From contig NZ_CP108067.1 in assembly GCF_036178145.1 (NCBI RefSeq), positions 9,625,001-9,689,000 on the forward strand: 64,000 nt of DNA, written 5' to 3'. The notes beneath the pieces were generated by a model. The model ran no database searches. It saw nothing but the letters and a program-made list of their open reading frames with translations, and was not told the DNA's origin. The DNA comes from Streptomyces sp. NBC_00273 (GTDB lineage Bacteria; Actinomycetota; Actinomycetes; Streptomycetales; Streptomycetaceae). Made by a program: the position numbers and the translations under genes. Positions 8,476 to 17,491 of the stretch are shown here, in pieces (position 1 is the first letter of the stretch; the number at the start of each line of letters is the position of its first letter).

Positions 8476-8942
8476 GCCCGGTTCCAGCGCCATGTCCGTA
8501 CGACCAGGACCACGGCCGAGGCCGCGAACAGTGCCGCGGTGATCAGGAGCCAGCGTGTGAGGAACCCGTCCGCCGGCAGGGCGGTCGCGGTCGTGTAGTG
8601 CGCGACCCGGCGAAGGACCAGCGGCCACCAAACGAGTAGCAGCACCCCGGAGACGAAGGCGGGTACGCGGACGTAGTTCACGCTCACCCGTGGCACGGGC
8701 CGACCATCGCTCGGCCTTTGGGGGAACAGCGCTTGCGCCGCGCGGTCGGTGACCGAGTACAGGGGGAGCAGGACCAGGTCGTGGAGGAGGGCCGCTCCGA
8801 CGAACCAGATGGCGACCCCCACGGTGTCCCCCTCGAACAGGCGCAGACCGGCGTAGAGGGCGAGGGCGAAGGAGGCCAGTACGAGGAGCAGGTGCAGCGG
8901 GGAGGCGCCGTAGCGGCGCCGGAACGCGGTCGGGGTGCTCAT
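8445..8942 (-). CDS. Integral membrane protein, oxidoreductase partner
   Basis: The 165-residue product has about four hydrophobic segments: LHLLLVLASFALALYAGLRL, VGVAIWFVGAALLHDLVLL, FVSGVLLLVWWPLVL and LLITAALFAASAVVLVVRTW. It ends in a basic tail. Start ATG 8942 overlaps the stop of the upstream oxidoreductase gene in an ATGA arrangement, so the two are probably translationally coupled. It may anchor or assist the oxidoreductase. No cofactor-binding motif is evident. Confidence 0.65.
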   Translation of the reverse strand: MSTPTAFRRRYGASPLHLLLVLASFALALYAGLRLFEGDTVGVAIWFVGAALLHDLVLLPLYSVTDRAAQALFPQRPSDGRPVPRVSVNYVRVPAFVSGVLLLVWWPLVLRRVAHYTTATALPADGFLTRWLLITAALFAASAVVLVVRTWRWNRAQRQARSATK

Positions 8943-10384
8943 GCGGGCTCTCCGAAGGTGAGGCGGGTGACCCATTTGGTGTTGTGGACCCCCGGAGCCC
9001 CCGCGATGATGGCTCGCGCCGGGTAGCCGTGGTCGGCGGAGAGGGTCGCCCCGTTGACGCGGACGGCCAGGAGCGAGCGGCTGTCACGGACCTGGTGGTC
9101 GCTGAGCACGGCCGAGCTGAACGAGCCGCCGCGCTGCACCGATTCGACGAGGACCCGGGGGGTGTTCACCCCGAGCCCGACGAGTGCGGCCAGATCGGTG
9201 AGCCGGACCCCGCCCCACCGCTGGTCGGGGGTCGACCAGCCCTCCACGCAGGCGATGGGCAGGGCCGACTCGTGCTGCGTCATGGCCAGGAGCTGCTCGT
9301 ACGTCAGGTCGACCTGACGTCCCGGGCCGCGTACGGTCAGCCGCCACGCGGGACCGACGTCGCTGGGCCGGATGCCGACCGAGGCGGCGGTCTTGTTGAT
9401 CTGGAACCCGTTCGGGCCCGAACCCGGGTCCTGGCCGTGCGGGGCCAGCAGGGCGGTCCGCCGCCACCATCCGCCGATGCTCTGCCCCGCCGTGACGACC
9501 AGCAGCGCGACCGACCCGAGCCCCACCATGGCCAGGGCACCCCGGCGGGAGATGGTCGGCTCCGCGGGGCGTGGCGAGACCAGCTCGACCGCTTCCCCGG
9601 TACCCGCCGCAGGCTCCCCGAATCGTGCCCGTACGGCCCGCAGTGCCCTGGGCAGCCGGAAGGCCACATGCACGACGAACGCGCCGATGAACACCCAGGC
9701 CCCGTAGAAGTGCAGGGTGTAGAAGGAGCCGGGGAAGATGTAGTGGAGCTGGACGTTGAGGATGCCGGTGACGAACTCGAAGCCGGCGCCGCCGACCAGC
9801 AACAGCAGCGACAGCCGCTCCATAGCGTGGCTGACCGAGCGGATCGGTGGCCACTCGAACAACTTCGGGATGACCGACCACAGCTTCGCCAGCAGTACGG
9901 GCACCAGGACGATGCCCAGCGTGACGTGGACGCCCTGGGTGAGCCGGTATAGCCAGTAGGGAGAAGTGGGCCAGGAGAACAGGTAGAAGCCGAGCCATCC
10001 CTTGTTCGGCGTCTGGTCGTTGACCGCCGCGAGATCGGGGTTGTACGCCGCGTACGACAGCAGGCCGGTTACGAAGAGCACCGTGATCCCGAACAAGAGG
10101 ACCAGCCCGAACACTGCGGTCAGCCATGGACCGCGGAGTGGACTCCGCCAGAACTCCGGACGGGCCGGCCCCGGGGGCGGCCCCGCTCCCAGAACCGCGC
10201 TTCCGCCCTCTCGCAGCCGCGCCAGCGGACCGGACCGAACCTTCGGCGGCGCGGGTTTCCGGGCACCGGTAGCCCGGCCGGGTGGAGGTCCGGCCACAGG
10301 CGGGGCGTCAGGCTTCGCCGGCCTCTTGCCCGTTGTCGGCGGCACGTCGTCCGGCTGGCCCTGCCCGATGCCACTCGCACCCAT
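8939..10384 (-). CDS. Membrane-anchored molybdopterin-dependent oxidoreductase
   Basis: The 481-residue protein has a Pro-rich cytoplasmic N-terminus. A membrane part of about four or five helices follows, resembling a cytochrome-b561-type domain (VHVTLGIVLVPVLLAKLW; FYGAWVFIGAFVVHVAFRLP, with spaced histidines). After a further helix with a Tat-like SRRGALAM start comes a soluble sulfite-oxidase-type molybdopterin domain. It contains the conserved ALPIACVEGWSTPDQRWGGV region, whose cysteine is the expected molybdenum ligand, and ends with the DHGYPARAI and VHNTKWVTRL motifs. It probably moves electrons between a periplasmic substrate and the membrane; the substrate is unknown. It is the first gene of a two-gene operon with the overlapping membrane protein. 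Confidence 0.75.
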   Translation of the reverse strand: MGASGIGQGQPDDVPPTTGKRPAKPDAPPVAGPPPGRATGARKPAPPKVRSGPLARLREGGSAVLGAGPPPGPARPEFWRSPLRGPWLTAVFGLVLLFGITVLFVTGLLSYAAYNPDLAAVNDQTPNKGWLGFYLFSWPTSPYWLYRLTQGVHVTLGIVLVPVLLAKLWSVIPKLFEWPPIRSVSHAMERLSLLLLVGGAGFEFVTGILNVQLHYIFPGSFYTLHFYGAWVFIGAFVVHVAFRLPRALRAVRARFGEPAAGTGEAVELVSPRPAEPTISRRGALAMVGLGSVALLVVTAGQSIGGWWRRTALLAPHGQDPGSGPNGFQINKTAASVGIRPSDVGPAWRLTVRGPGRQVDLTYEQLLAMTQHESALPIACVEGWSTPDQRWGGVRLTDLAALVGLGVNTPRVLVESVQRGGSFSSAVLSDHQVRDSRSLLAVRVNGATLSADHGYPARAIIAGAPGVHNTKWVTRLTFGEPA

Positions 10385-10509
10385 CGGGCACCTCCATCGA
10401 CCACCGATTTCTGCTGTTTCTTCGTATTTCGCCAGTTAGAAGAACATGCCGCACCAGTGCCGCACCCGCGCCGGCGACACGCCAAGTGAGGGGAATCCCC
10501 GCCGAGCTC

Positions 10510-10686
10510 TCACGCGGCCAGGCCCACGTCGGGGATCTCGGCGGCTGTGCCGACGGAGCCGGGCACGAGGTGGCGGACGGACGCTTCGAGGGCGGCATCG
10601 TCGAGTCCCGAGGCGTGCAGCAGCCCCAGAAGTTCCTGGGGTGTACTGGGCGACAACAGCTGATCGGTGGAGACTTCCTGGCTCAT
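10510..10686 (-). CDS. Small hypothetical protein (58 aa)
   Basis: The product starts MSQEVSTDQLL, then PQELLGLLHASGLDDAALEA and VRHLVPGSV, and ends DVGLAA. It has an acidic, helical first two thirds and no cysteine. AAAGGA lies about twelve bases before the ATG. The length and the leader-like helical front could suit a RiPP precursor, but no modification enzyme gene is near, the tail has few modifiable residues, and I do not recognise a family. Confidence 0.4.
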   Translation of the reverse strand: MSQEVSTDQLLSPSTPQELLGLLHASGLDDAALEASVRHLVPGSVGTAAEIPDVGLAA

Positions 10687-11019
10687 CTCGCCTGGGTCCT
10701 TTCTACGGCCCGCTCGACCGGGTGGCCAGTCTCGGCGAAATCCGCAGGCAGCCCCCACGCCTCGAGGCTTCCGGCTACTGCCAGTGCTCAACGGCTTGAC
10801 TCCGTCAAGGAGACGGGCTGGCACCACGAGGCTCACGTCCAGGTGAAACTCACGGCCAGCCTCGTACACCGCACCTGTTGCACCGGATCATGCTTTGAGG
10901 TCAGGGCCGTAACGGAGCCTTGTCCGGTCTGCGTGACGCGGCGGTCCCCAAGGCCGTCTACGCCTTCGAGACCCGTCGCACAACGTCCAGGCTGGACTTC
11001 GTCGACCTGAGGCAATGTG
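10687..11019. other. No recognisable gene (333 bp)
   Basis: I see no coding sequence I can support. It contains the upstream region of the small gene at 10510-10686 and runs into the lectin-like fragment. Confidence 0.4.
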
Positions 11020-11217
11020 GCCACCGGCTACGCCCTGGACGGTACCGGTGACACCAGTGCCGACCGGGTGCCTGTCTACGCGAACCGGAATGCCGCCAGC
11101 CTGTCCGACAACCTCAAGTGGACCTACGACCCCGCCACGCAGCAGATCGTGAACGTGGGCACGGGCTATGCCCTGGACGGCGGCGGTGACACCAGTGCCG
11201 AGCGGCTGACCCTCTGG
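11020..11217 (+). pseudogene. Lectin-like repeat fragment
   Basis: Two similar units follow each other: ATGYALDGTGDTSADRVPVY and, after DNLKWTYDPATQQIV, VGTGYALDGGGDTSAERLTL. This is the kind of repeat seen in ricin-type beta-trefoil or related carbohydrate-binding modules at the ends of secreted enzymes. There is no start, signal peptide or stop, and the frame passes straight into unrelated terminal-protein-like sequence, so this is a piece left by rearrangement. Confidence 0.4.
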
Positions 11218-11219
11218 GC

Positions 11220-11410
11220 CGGATCAACTTCCTGCTGCACCTCAAGACAGCCAAAGCCGTCGCCGCCTCGCTCGGAGTCAGCCACCAGTCGATGGAGCGC
11301 TACCGCAAAGGCGACCGCAAGACCCCGCCCCAGCGCGTCGTGGACCGCATCGACCCAGCCGTACGGGACCGCTGGCAGCCTCTCGTCCGCAAGCGCCGAA
11401 GCCGTGACGG
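11220..11410 (+). pseudogene. Telomere terminal protein (Tpg)-like fragment
   Basis: The frame reads RINFLLHLKTAKAVAASLGV, SHQSMERYRKGDRKTPPQRV, then RIDPAVRDRWQPLVRKRRSR. This is the HTH core and following basic segment of Tpg-type terminal proteins, which cap the ends of linear Streptomyces chromosomes and plasmids. The N-terminus is replaced by the lectin-like fragment and the C-terminal half by non-homologous sequence up to the SDR gene. It is a relic, but it suggests that this DNA was once near or on a linear replicon end. Confidence 0.55.
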
Positions 11411-11583
11411 TGCTCTCGCAAGCGCGTTGTCCCGGAGTGGCGGGGACTGCGGCGGAAGCGCTGCCGCTCTCGGTACCTCGCCGAACGCTCTTCAAGGTGA
11501 GGTCAGGAACGATCGGTTCGGGCGGTTGCGGCGATTGGCCTGTGCCGGTGGCGCCGCGACGCCAGGAAGGGAACGGACGAAGG

Positions 11584-12375
11584 ATGTTGGGCACTGACCG
11601 GCGCAAGCGGTCGGTGGTCGTAACTGGCGCAACGCGCGGGATCGGCCGGGGCATCGCGGAGTTGTTCGCCTGCCGCGGGGCGACCGTGGTCGTCACCGGC
11701 CGGGACGAGGCGGTCGCCCGTACGGTCGCCGACGGGCTCGCCGACACCACCGGGGGCCGCGTGCTCGGCCTGGGTGTGGATGTGCGGGATCCGGAGGCGA
11801 TCGAGGCGATGGCCGCCGAGGCTGAACGCCGTCACGGGCATGTGGACGTGCTGTGCGCGAACGGGGGGATCTTCCCGGAGAAGCCCCTGCGCGAGATGAC
11901 GGCCGAGGACGTGGACGAGGTCTTGGCTGTCAACCTGCGTGGCTCGGTCCTGACCGTGAAGGCGTTCCTGCCGGCGATGGAGCGTGCCGGGCACGGCCGC
12001 ATCGTGCTGACCTCCTCTATCACCGGCCCCACTACCGGGTACGCCGGCTGGACGCACTACGGTGCCAGCAAAGCCGGGCAGCTCGGTTTCCTTCGGGGCG
12101 CGGTCCTTGAGTTGGCTCCCGCCGGCATCACGGTCAACGCCGTCCTGCCCGGCAACATCCGCACCGAAGGTCTCACCGACCTGGGGGAGGAGTACTTGCG
12201 GCGGATGTCCGCGGCGATCCCGCTCGGCCGACTGGGCGAGACCGCCGACATCGCCCACGCCGCTCTCTTCCTCGCATCTGACGAAGCCGCGTTCATCACC
12301 GGCCAGACCCTCACGGTCGACGGTGGCCAGACACTCCCCGAATCCCTCGACGCCTTCACACCACCGCGCACCTGA
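11584..12375 (+). CDS. Short-chain dehydrogenase/reductase (FabG-like)
   Basis: The 263-residue classical SDR has the cofactor motif VTGATRGIGRGIAELFA (TGxxxGIG), a CANGG block in place of NAG, the catalytic serine in VLTSSITGP, and the Tyr/Lys pair in HYGASKAGQ. It ends with the conserved AFITGQTLTVDGGQ. It should reduce a keto group or oxidise an alcohol using NAD(P); the substrate cannot be told from sequence. The reading frame stays open for about 190 codons upstream, but that part belongs to fused fragments. ATG 11584, just after GGACGAAGG, is the natural start. Confidence 0.85.
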   Translation: MLGTDRRKRSVVVTGATRGIGRGIAELFACRGATVVVTGRDEAVARTVADGLADTTGGRVLGLGVDVRDPEAIEAMAAEAERRHGHVDVLCANGGIFPEKPLREMTAEDVDEVLAVNLRGSVLTVKAFLPAMERAGHGRIVLTSSITGPTTGYAGWTHYGASKAGQLGFLRGAVLELAPAGITVNAVLPGNIRTEGLTDLGEEYLRRMSAAIPLGRLGETADIAHAALFLASDEAAFITGQTLTVDGGQTLPESLDAFTPPRT

Positions 12376-12702
12376 CCCAAGGCAGGAGCCCCCACACGGC
12401 CTCCGCTCACCGTCTGACCTGCCCCCTGCCGGGATCGGAACGCCGGTGCCACCGACTAGCGCCGCCGTGCGGGCCTCTACCGGCGGCCCGCACTCAGGCA
12501 GTCGCAGTCGTGAGCGCCAAGCCGGCGGGCACGGGTCTGGTCCCGGCGGCGGACGTCGGGGCGGGCCGGTGGTTACGTGCGGTGGTGGGGCCATAGACCC
12601 GGGGGCGGTCCGGGCGGCGCTGCGGGAGCCGCGGTGTGGGTCGACACCGCGCCCAGGGCGCCGCCGATCGCGACCTGCGCGCGATCGGCGCCGAGGGGCT
12701 TC
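12376..12702. other. No recognisable gene (327 bp)
   Basis: This spacer lies between the SDR stop and the left end of the IS element. No motif, terminator or open frame with family character was seen. Confidence 0.4.
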
Positions 12703-13777
12703 AGAGGGCGTTTCATCCCGTTGTTTCATCCCGGATTACCGGGTTGAGGGCGGTTCATGCGCCGCGCCAGCTGGGGGTGGATTCGGCGGTGAGTCTGCGG
12801 GTCATGAGGTTGATCATTGCGAGGTGGATCATGGCTTCGGAGCGGTGTGGATGGCTTCGTAGTCGCGGGCGAGGCGGCGGTGGTTCATGAGCCGGCCGAG
12901 AGTTCTCTCGATGGTCCAGCGGCGGGGCAGGATCGTAAATCCCCTGGTGGCGGGGCTGCGGCGGACGATGTGGCGTGCTCGACGAGGTGCTGGCGGTAGC
13001 CGCCGTCGACCCAGGTTTTACGGATGGTGGGGTGCTCGGCTGCGACCTTCTCGATGAGGGTCTGGCCGGCGATGGAGTCCTGGACGCTCGCGGCGGTGAC
13101 CGCGACGGCCAGGAGCAGGCCGACGGTGTCGATGACGATGCTCCGCTTGCGGCCGATGATCGTCTTGCCGGCGTCGATGCCTTGCTCGCAGGCGGGGACA
13201 TTGGTGGAGGTTTTGATGCTCTGGGAGTCGATGACGCAGGCGGTCGGTTCCTCCTCGCGGCCCTCCTGCCTGCGGAGTTGGCGGCGCAGGAGCCTGTTGA
13301 GTTGGTCGAAGACGCCTTCTTCCTGCCAGCGGGCGAAGTAGGCGTAGACGGTGTTCCAGTGCGGGTAGTCGCGCGGCAGGTAGCGCCAGGGGATGCCCGT
13401 CCGGTTCACATAGAGGACCGCGTCCAGCAGGCTGCGCAGGTCATGGTCGGGAGGCCGGCCGATGTCCAGGAGCGGCGCTCGGACCGCCACGCGGTCAGGA
13501 CCGGCTCGACCAACTCCCACCGGGCATAGGGCAGATCACTCGGGTGTCGGCGACGTTCAGGCATGATCCTGGGCTACCCAGCCGGCCCGGGCGTGCGGAC
13601 CGGCGCCCGAAGCATACGGCGCGAAACCCGGCGCTTTGTGATGAAAAAGGAGGAGGCGGAGCAAGACGCCCGCCTGGCAGCCGCTTTCGCATCATGAACC
13701 ACACCAGCCCCATAAGCCTCGAACGAACACAAGCCCATATCGACTCAAGAATCTCAGAAAAGCACTAAACGCCCTCT
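12703..13777 (-). mobile_element. IS5-family insertion sequence, inactive
   Basis: The element is bounded by a perfect 11-base inverted repeat (AGAGGGCGTTT at 12703-12713 and its complement at 13767-13777), giving 1075 bp. It encloses a single IS5-type transposase in broken frames. A clear target duplication is not visible beside the ends, so the flanks may have changed or the true tips may differ by a few bases. Confidence 0.6.
12755..13564 (-). pseudogene. IS5-family transposase, frameshifted
   Basis: From ATG 13564 (MPERRRHPSDLPYARWELVE) the product shifts frame near 13490. It then continues with DIGRPPDHDLRSLLDAVLYV, GIPWRYLPRDYPHWNTVYAY, ACVIDSQSIKTS (first catalytic Asp), GRKRSIVIDTVGLLLAV and TWVDGGYR (second Asp region). 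Another shift near 12960 precedes the tail SEAMIHLAMINLMTRRLTAE. The C-terminal DDE glutamate region is damaged and the protein is not made in one frame. Programmed frameshifting exists in some IS5 relatives, but two or more breaks make decay more likely. Confidence 0.7.
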
Positions 13778-14133
13778 CAGTGTCTGCTTCTGAACCCCGG
13801 TCAGGCCGGGACCGGTAGCCTGATAGCAGGTCGGCCTAGAGCGAAACTGCTGACCGTCGGTGCCAGATTGATCAAGCTGCCGGACTTCGGGGCGCTCCGG
13901 TTGGCGTTGACCACGGTCAAGGCGCGGCATTCGTTGCTCCCTTCCCTCGTGCCACTCCAGCCGCAGTCGCTCGCGCTTGGGGAACGGTCACCGTGACTGC
14001 TCCCCGCACGCTTACGCAAAGCGCCTATTGCGGACCGGCAACCCTTGACCTGCTGGTTCTGAGGCACTCAGCGTGGTCGATGCCTGCCGGAGGTCGATCG
14101 TGCGCCGCACGGCGGCTGCCGGCGTAGGTCCAG
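13778..14133. other. No recognisable gene (356 bp)
   Basis: A minus-strand frame of 88 codons is open here, but it has no motif I recognise and no ribosome binding site. I list the region as empty. Confidence 0.35.
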
Positions 14134-14733
14134 TCAGAAGCCAGTGCCGTCCTGCCTTGCGACGGTGGCAGTGTTGTTGCTCTGGTCGACGTCGGTAATC
14201 CCCGGGGGCAAGGAGGTGACCGTTGCGGTCCCTGCCACGCGGTGCCACGGCGCGTAGTGGCCAACGGTCCAGCGGTACGTGACTGCTTCGCCGGGGGCGA
14301 GGTCCCTGGTGGTGATGATCATCCACGGAGGGACGGCATTGTCAATGACGGGGGTGGGCACCGCGGTGGTGCCGTCCCCGCCGAGCACACCGACGGCGTG
14401 GATTTCGCTGCACATCCGGCTGGAGTCGCCGTGTGCGCAGATCAAGGGGGGTACGGCGAGATTGCGGACAGTGAAGTACACCTTGACACCTGCGGGGATG
14501 GTGGTGTCCCCCGTGTTCGTGATCCAGCCGCGGCCGGACCCCCCGAGGACGGTGTTTGGCTCCCATTGCCGCGGCGAGTCCAGGGCCAGGGAGACGGCGA
14601 CGTCGGGTCCTGTCGCAGCCGATGCCAGGCCGCCGGCGAGCAGGGTTCCCAGGACAGCGGTCGCTGATACCAGGGCGATCCGGCTACGGTGCCGTGCCAG
14701 GCGGTTGGCACCGGTCAGCATGTTGTGCGTCAC
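14134..14733 (-). CDS. Secreted protein with CARDB-like fold
   Basis: The 199-residue product starts at GTG 14733 after AAAGGA. It has a signal peptide (RIALVSATAVLGTLLAGGLA, cleavage near ASAATG). The mature part shows beta-sandwich patterns such as GRGWITNTGDTTIPAGVKVY, DLAPGEAVTYRWTVG and VDQSNNTATV. This alternation of 'NTG...P.GV' and 'L.PGE....W' is typical of CARDB/DUF11-like extracellular domains. It contains two cysteines (ICAHGD, RMCSE) that could pair. There is no catalytic motif, so it is likely a secreted structural or adhesive protein of unknown role. Confidence 0.65.
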   Translation of the reverse strand: MTHNMLTGANRLARHRSRIALVSATAVLGTLLAGGLASAATGPDVAVSLALDSPRQWEPNTVLGGSGRGWITNTGDTTIPAGVKVYFTVRNLAVPPLICAHGDSSRMCSEIHAVGVLGGDGTTAVPTPVIDNAVPPWMIITTRDLAPGEAVTYRWTVGHYAPWHRVAGTATVTSLPPGITDVDQSNNTATVARQDGTGF

Positions 14734-15189
14734 GGGCTTCCTTTCTGTAGGGGAGTACCGAGGGGAGGATCTTGCCCGACCGGAATGACGCCGCGAAGGG
14801 AGGGAAACGCCGATTCAGGAAACACGACTCGCAGGGGTGACGCCCCACCATGGCCACCTGGCGGATCGACCAGAACGCGAACAGCGTCGTCGCAGCAGCA
14901 GCTGGATTAACCCGCCGACCAGGCTGCTCCACCGCCAACGTTGATCGGCAAGTCCCCGCGGTTCCCGTAGGGGGTGCTCATAGGGCGCTGAGGACGCGCT
15001 GCTGGCCGCGCTGCGTGCTGCCGGTGTGCTGGAGCGGATGGCGGGCCGGGCCGGGCGGGAGGCCGCCGGCGCGCTGTGCGACGACGGCCTGTCTCCCCGA
15101 AGCGGTGGCCGCCGGGCTCGGGACGACCTACTCCAAGGCTCTGGTCATGCTCCTGGCCGCGCAGGACCGGTGGCACCGCGCATTACAAC
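14734..15189. other. Mostly non-coding, with possible HTH fragment
   Basis: Near 14990-15180 two plus-strand frames together give LLAALRAAGVLERMAGRAGR and EAVAAGLGTTYSKALVMLLA. This may be a broken small helical protein, but no complete frame exists. The rest shows nothing I can support. Confidence 0.3.
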
Positions 15190-15428
15190 ATCGGCCCTGT
15201 TGGCTTTCGGGTTCGCCGGACTGGTCGCGGTGACGGCGCGTTCGAACCGGCTGAAGGCGGGTCAGGGTCCGGCTGCCGTTGCCGGAGGCGCTGCGCCGGA
15301 GCGGCGCCGAGTGGACGGCGACGAGGCTCCGTTGGGTCCTCGCGGTGGACACGGTGGAGCGGGTCCGGCTCTGGGACATCGCGGTCGGCTGCGGTGGCAC
15401 GGACGTGGTGTTCACCCCCGCCCCGTAG
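15190..15428 (+). pseudogene. HNH/DUF1524-type nuclease C-terminal remnant (copy 1)
   Basis: One frame has LVAVTARSNRLKAGQGP. After a shift the next gives GAEWTATRLRWVLAVDTVER, then WDIAVGCGG and a stop at 15426-15428. This matches the C-terminus of secreted HNH nuclease-family (DUF1524) proteins of Streptomyces, where the 'R.N..K....W.P' block lies after the HNH site. The catalytic HNH residues are missing. A second remnant of the same region is at 63.66-63.84 kb. Confidence 0.6.
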
Positions 15429-15510
15429 GGCTTTGTAGGCCGAGGGCCGCCACCCTGGCGGGGTGGCGACCCTTCGTCGGGCCGTGGGGATCGCGTTCTG
15501 ACTGCGGTGC

Positions 15511-17491
15511 TCAGGTGGTCAGGTACATCCCGTAGAGCTTGTTGTTGTAGTAGGCCGCGGCCGGTGCTCCTGTGGGGGCGGCGGCGGTGACAGTGCGGGC
15601 TGTCTGCCAGGAGCCGTCGTAGTCGGAAGCCCACAGGGCGCCGTCGGTGCCGCGCATGAGGATGGTCAGGGTGCTGCCGTGGGCAGCGAGGGCGGGGGCG
15701 TGGCTGGCGCGCCAGTTGGGGACGACGCCCTGGTGGGCCCAGGTGCCTCCGCCGTTGAAGCTGGTGTGGATGTGATTGTCCATGCCGGTGACGACCCTCC
15801 AGATGCGGTCGCCGCGGGTGGCCAGGGCGGCGTGGGTGTTCAGTTTCCAGCCGAGGTTGTCCTTCTGCCAGGAGGCCCAGGCGCCGTTCTTGGCGTGGTA
15901 GAGGTGTTCGTCGAGGCCGTGGATGACCAACCAGGGCTGGTCCTTGTAGGTGGCCAGGGCGGGGGCGTACTTCCATCCCGCCGCCGCCGACTTTCGCCGG
16001 GGTCCATCCGGTGGCGGGTGTGTAGGTGCGGGTCCACAGACTGCCGTTCTTGCCGGTGACGGCGTAGTGCAGCACGCCGCCCGCGGAGGTCAAGGCGGGG
16101 GCGTACCAGCTCTGGTCGCCTCCGAGCGGTTCGGCGGGGCTCCAGGTTCCGCTGCTGTCCATGCTGGTCCACATCACCACCTGGTCGCTGGGGCGCAGGA
16201 ACAGGGCGTGGAGACGGTTGCCGTGCACGGCGAGGGCGGGAGCGGTGATGGTCCTGAAAGGCAGTTTGGCCGGCGGCTGCCAGGCGGTGCCGGTGCGGAT
16301 GGAGCAGCGCAGGAAGCCTTCGGCGAAGGGGATCTTGGGGCCGGACCACCTCACGCGCAGGTCGTGGTGGCCGTCGCCGTCGAACTTCCAGGTGGCCGTG
16401 CCGCCCTGGGAGAGCATGGCCAGCTCGTAGCGGCCCATACCGATGGTGCGCTGGCACGAGATGTCGCTCATGTTGAGGAAGTGGATCATCACGGAGATGA
16501 ACATGTTGGCGACCTGGACGCCGATTGAAATCCACAGCGGCAGCACACCGGTGACGAAGTCATCGAAGGCCAGGGTCCGGTTGAGGGTGTTCATCGCGTC
16601 GTTCAGCGCCTTGTTCAGCGCCTCCGTCCACGGGTCGATCTCGTCGTCCTTCTCCCAGCAGACGATGTTCACCCCCAGATAGTCACCGGAGGTCCACCCC
16701 TGGAACAGAATGTTGTTGCCGGCGGAGAAGGTGCGGGTGTCGCCCTTGGTGACGGCGCCGAACTCCTCCGAGCGGAAGCGGTGCGTTCCGCTGCCGCCGC
16801 CGCCGGCGGCGGTCCAGAAGATCTCGTCCCGGCTGGCCCCCGCGTCGCCCACTGCCCGGTGGACGTAAAAGCTGTCCGCCAGCACGCGCACATAGAACGG
16901 CCCCGAGCGGCCGTCCCGGTCTAGGCCGCCATCCTGCGGCGCCTGCTCGGCGCCTTCCAGGCCTGCGGCGTCGGGGATCATGCGGTCGTCTACGGCGGCG
17001 AACGCGGTGATGCCGAACTTCGCCTCCCTCATTGCCGCGAGGAATGCCGGGTCGTTCACCTCCCGGTCCGGCGTCCGCGGGTCGACGATCTGCGTGTTCG
17101 CCATCGACATCGCGTCAGCGACGAGGTCGGGAAGGTCCCTCTTCAGGTCCTCGATTGAGTAGCCCTCTTCCGCCGACCGCCGCGCGAACATCCGCGGCAG
17201 CACCGTCGGCTGGCCGGCGTCGGCCACCTCCCGGTACACCCCGCCCCACGCCTTGATCTCCTCCTCGGAGAGCACCGACCCCACCGCGTCCAGCAGCAGT
17301 TTCTCCAGACCGGTGGGCTCGTGCCCCTGCCGCATCCGGTCGGCGCCGTGCAGCATCGCCCCCATCAGCGTGTTGCCGTAGGCCCCGCGCCCCAGCGCCA
17401 GCCCCGCATGCTCCTGCTCGTGCGTCCCGGACAGCAGCGCCCGCAGCCGCTCCAGCCGGTCGTTCTCCCTCGGATCCACGTTGTCGGACAC
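15511..17491 (-). pseudogene. Large lectin-like beta-propeller protein, one frameshift
   Basis: Start GTG 17491 follows AGGAG. Residues 1-180 are helical. A beta-sandwich-like domain follows (FYVRVLADSFYVHRAVGDAG, FSAGNNILFQGWTSGDYLGV), then a hydrophobic helix stretch (VLPLWISIGVQVANMFISVM). From about residue 400 there are repeated propeller blades: APALAVHGNRLHALFLRP, APALTSAGGVLHYAVTG, HAALATRGDRIWRVVTG and APALAAHGSTLTILMRGTDG. The spacing resembles seven-bladed PLL/fucose-lectin propellers. At about 15965-15985, in a CGG-repeat, the frame shifts; one base restores GWKYAPALATYKDQPWLVIHG and the last three blades to the stop at 15511. The intact form would have about 660 residues and no signal peptide. 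It may be a carbohydrate-binding effector or toxin-like protein; the slip may be real or a sequencing error. Confidence 0.65.

Noticed and set aside
11017..12375. One continuous 452-codon frame across the lectin-like and Tpg-like pieces into the SDR
   Set aside because: The SDR has its own start and ribosome binding site at 11584, the Tpg match is in a different frame, and the upstream pieces belong to unrelated families.
12650..12690. GCGATCG-rich inverted repeat beside the IS left end
   Set aside because: It lies outside the matched ends and the arms are short and imperfect; not enough for an operator or origin.
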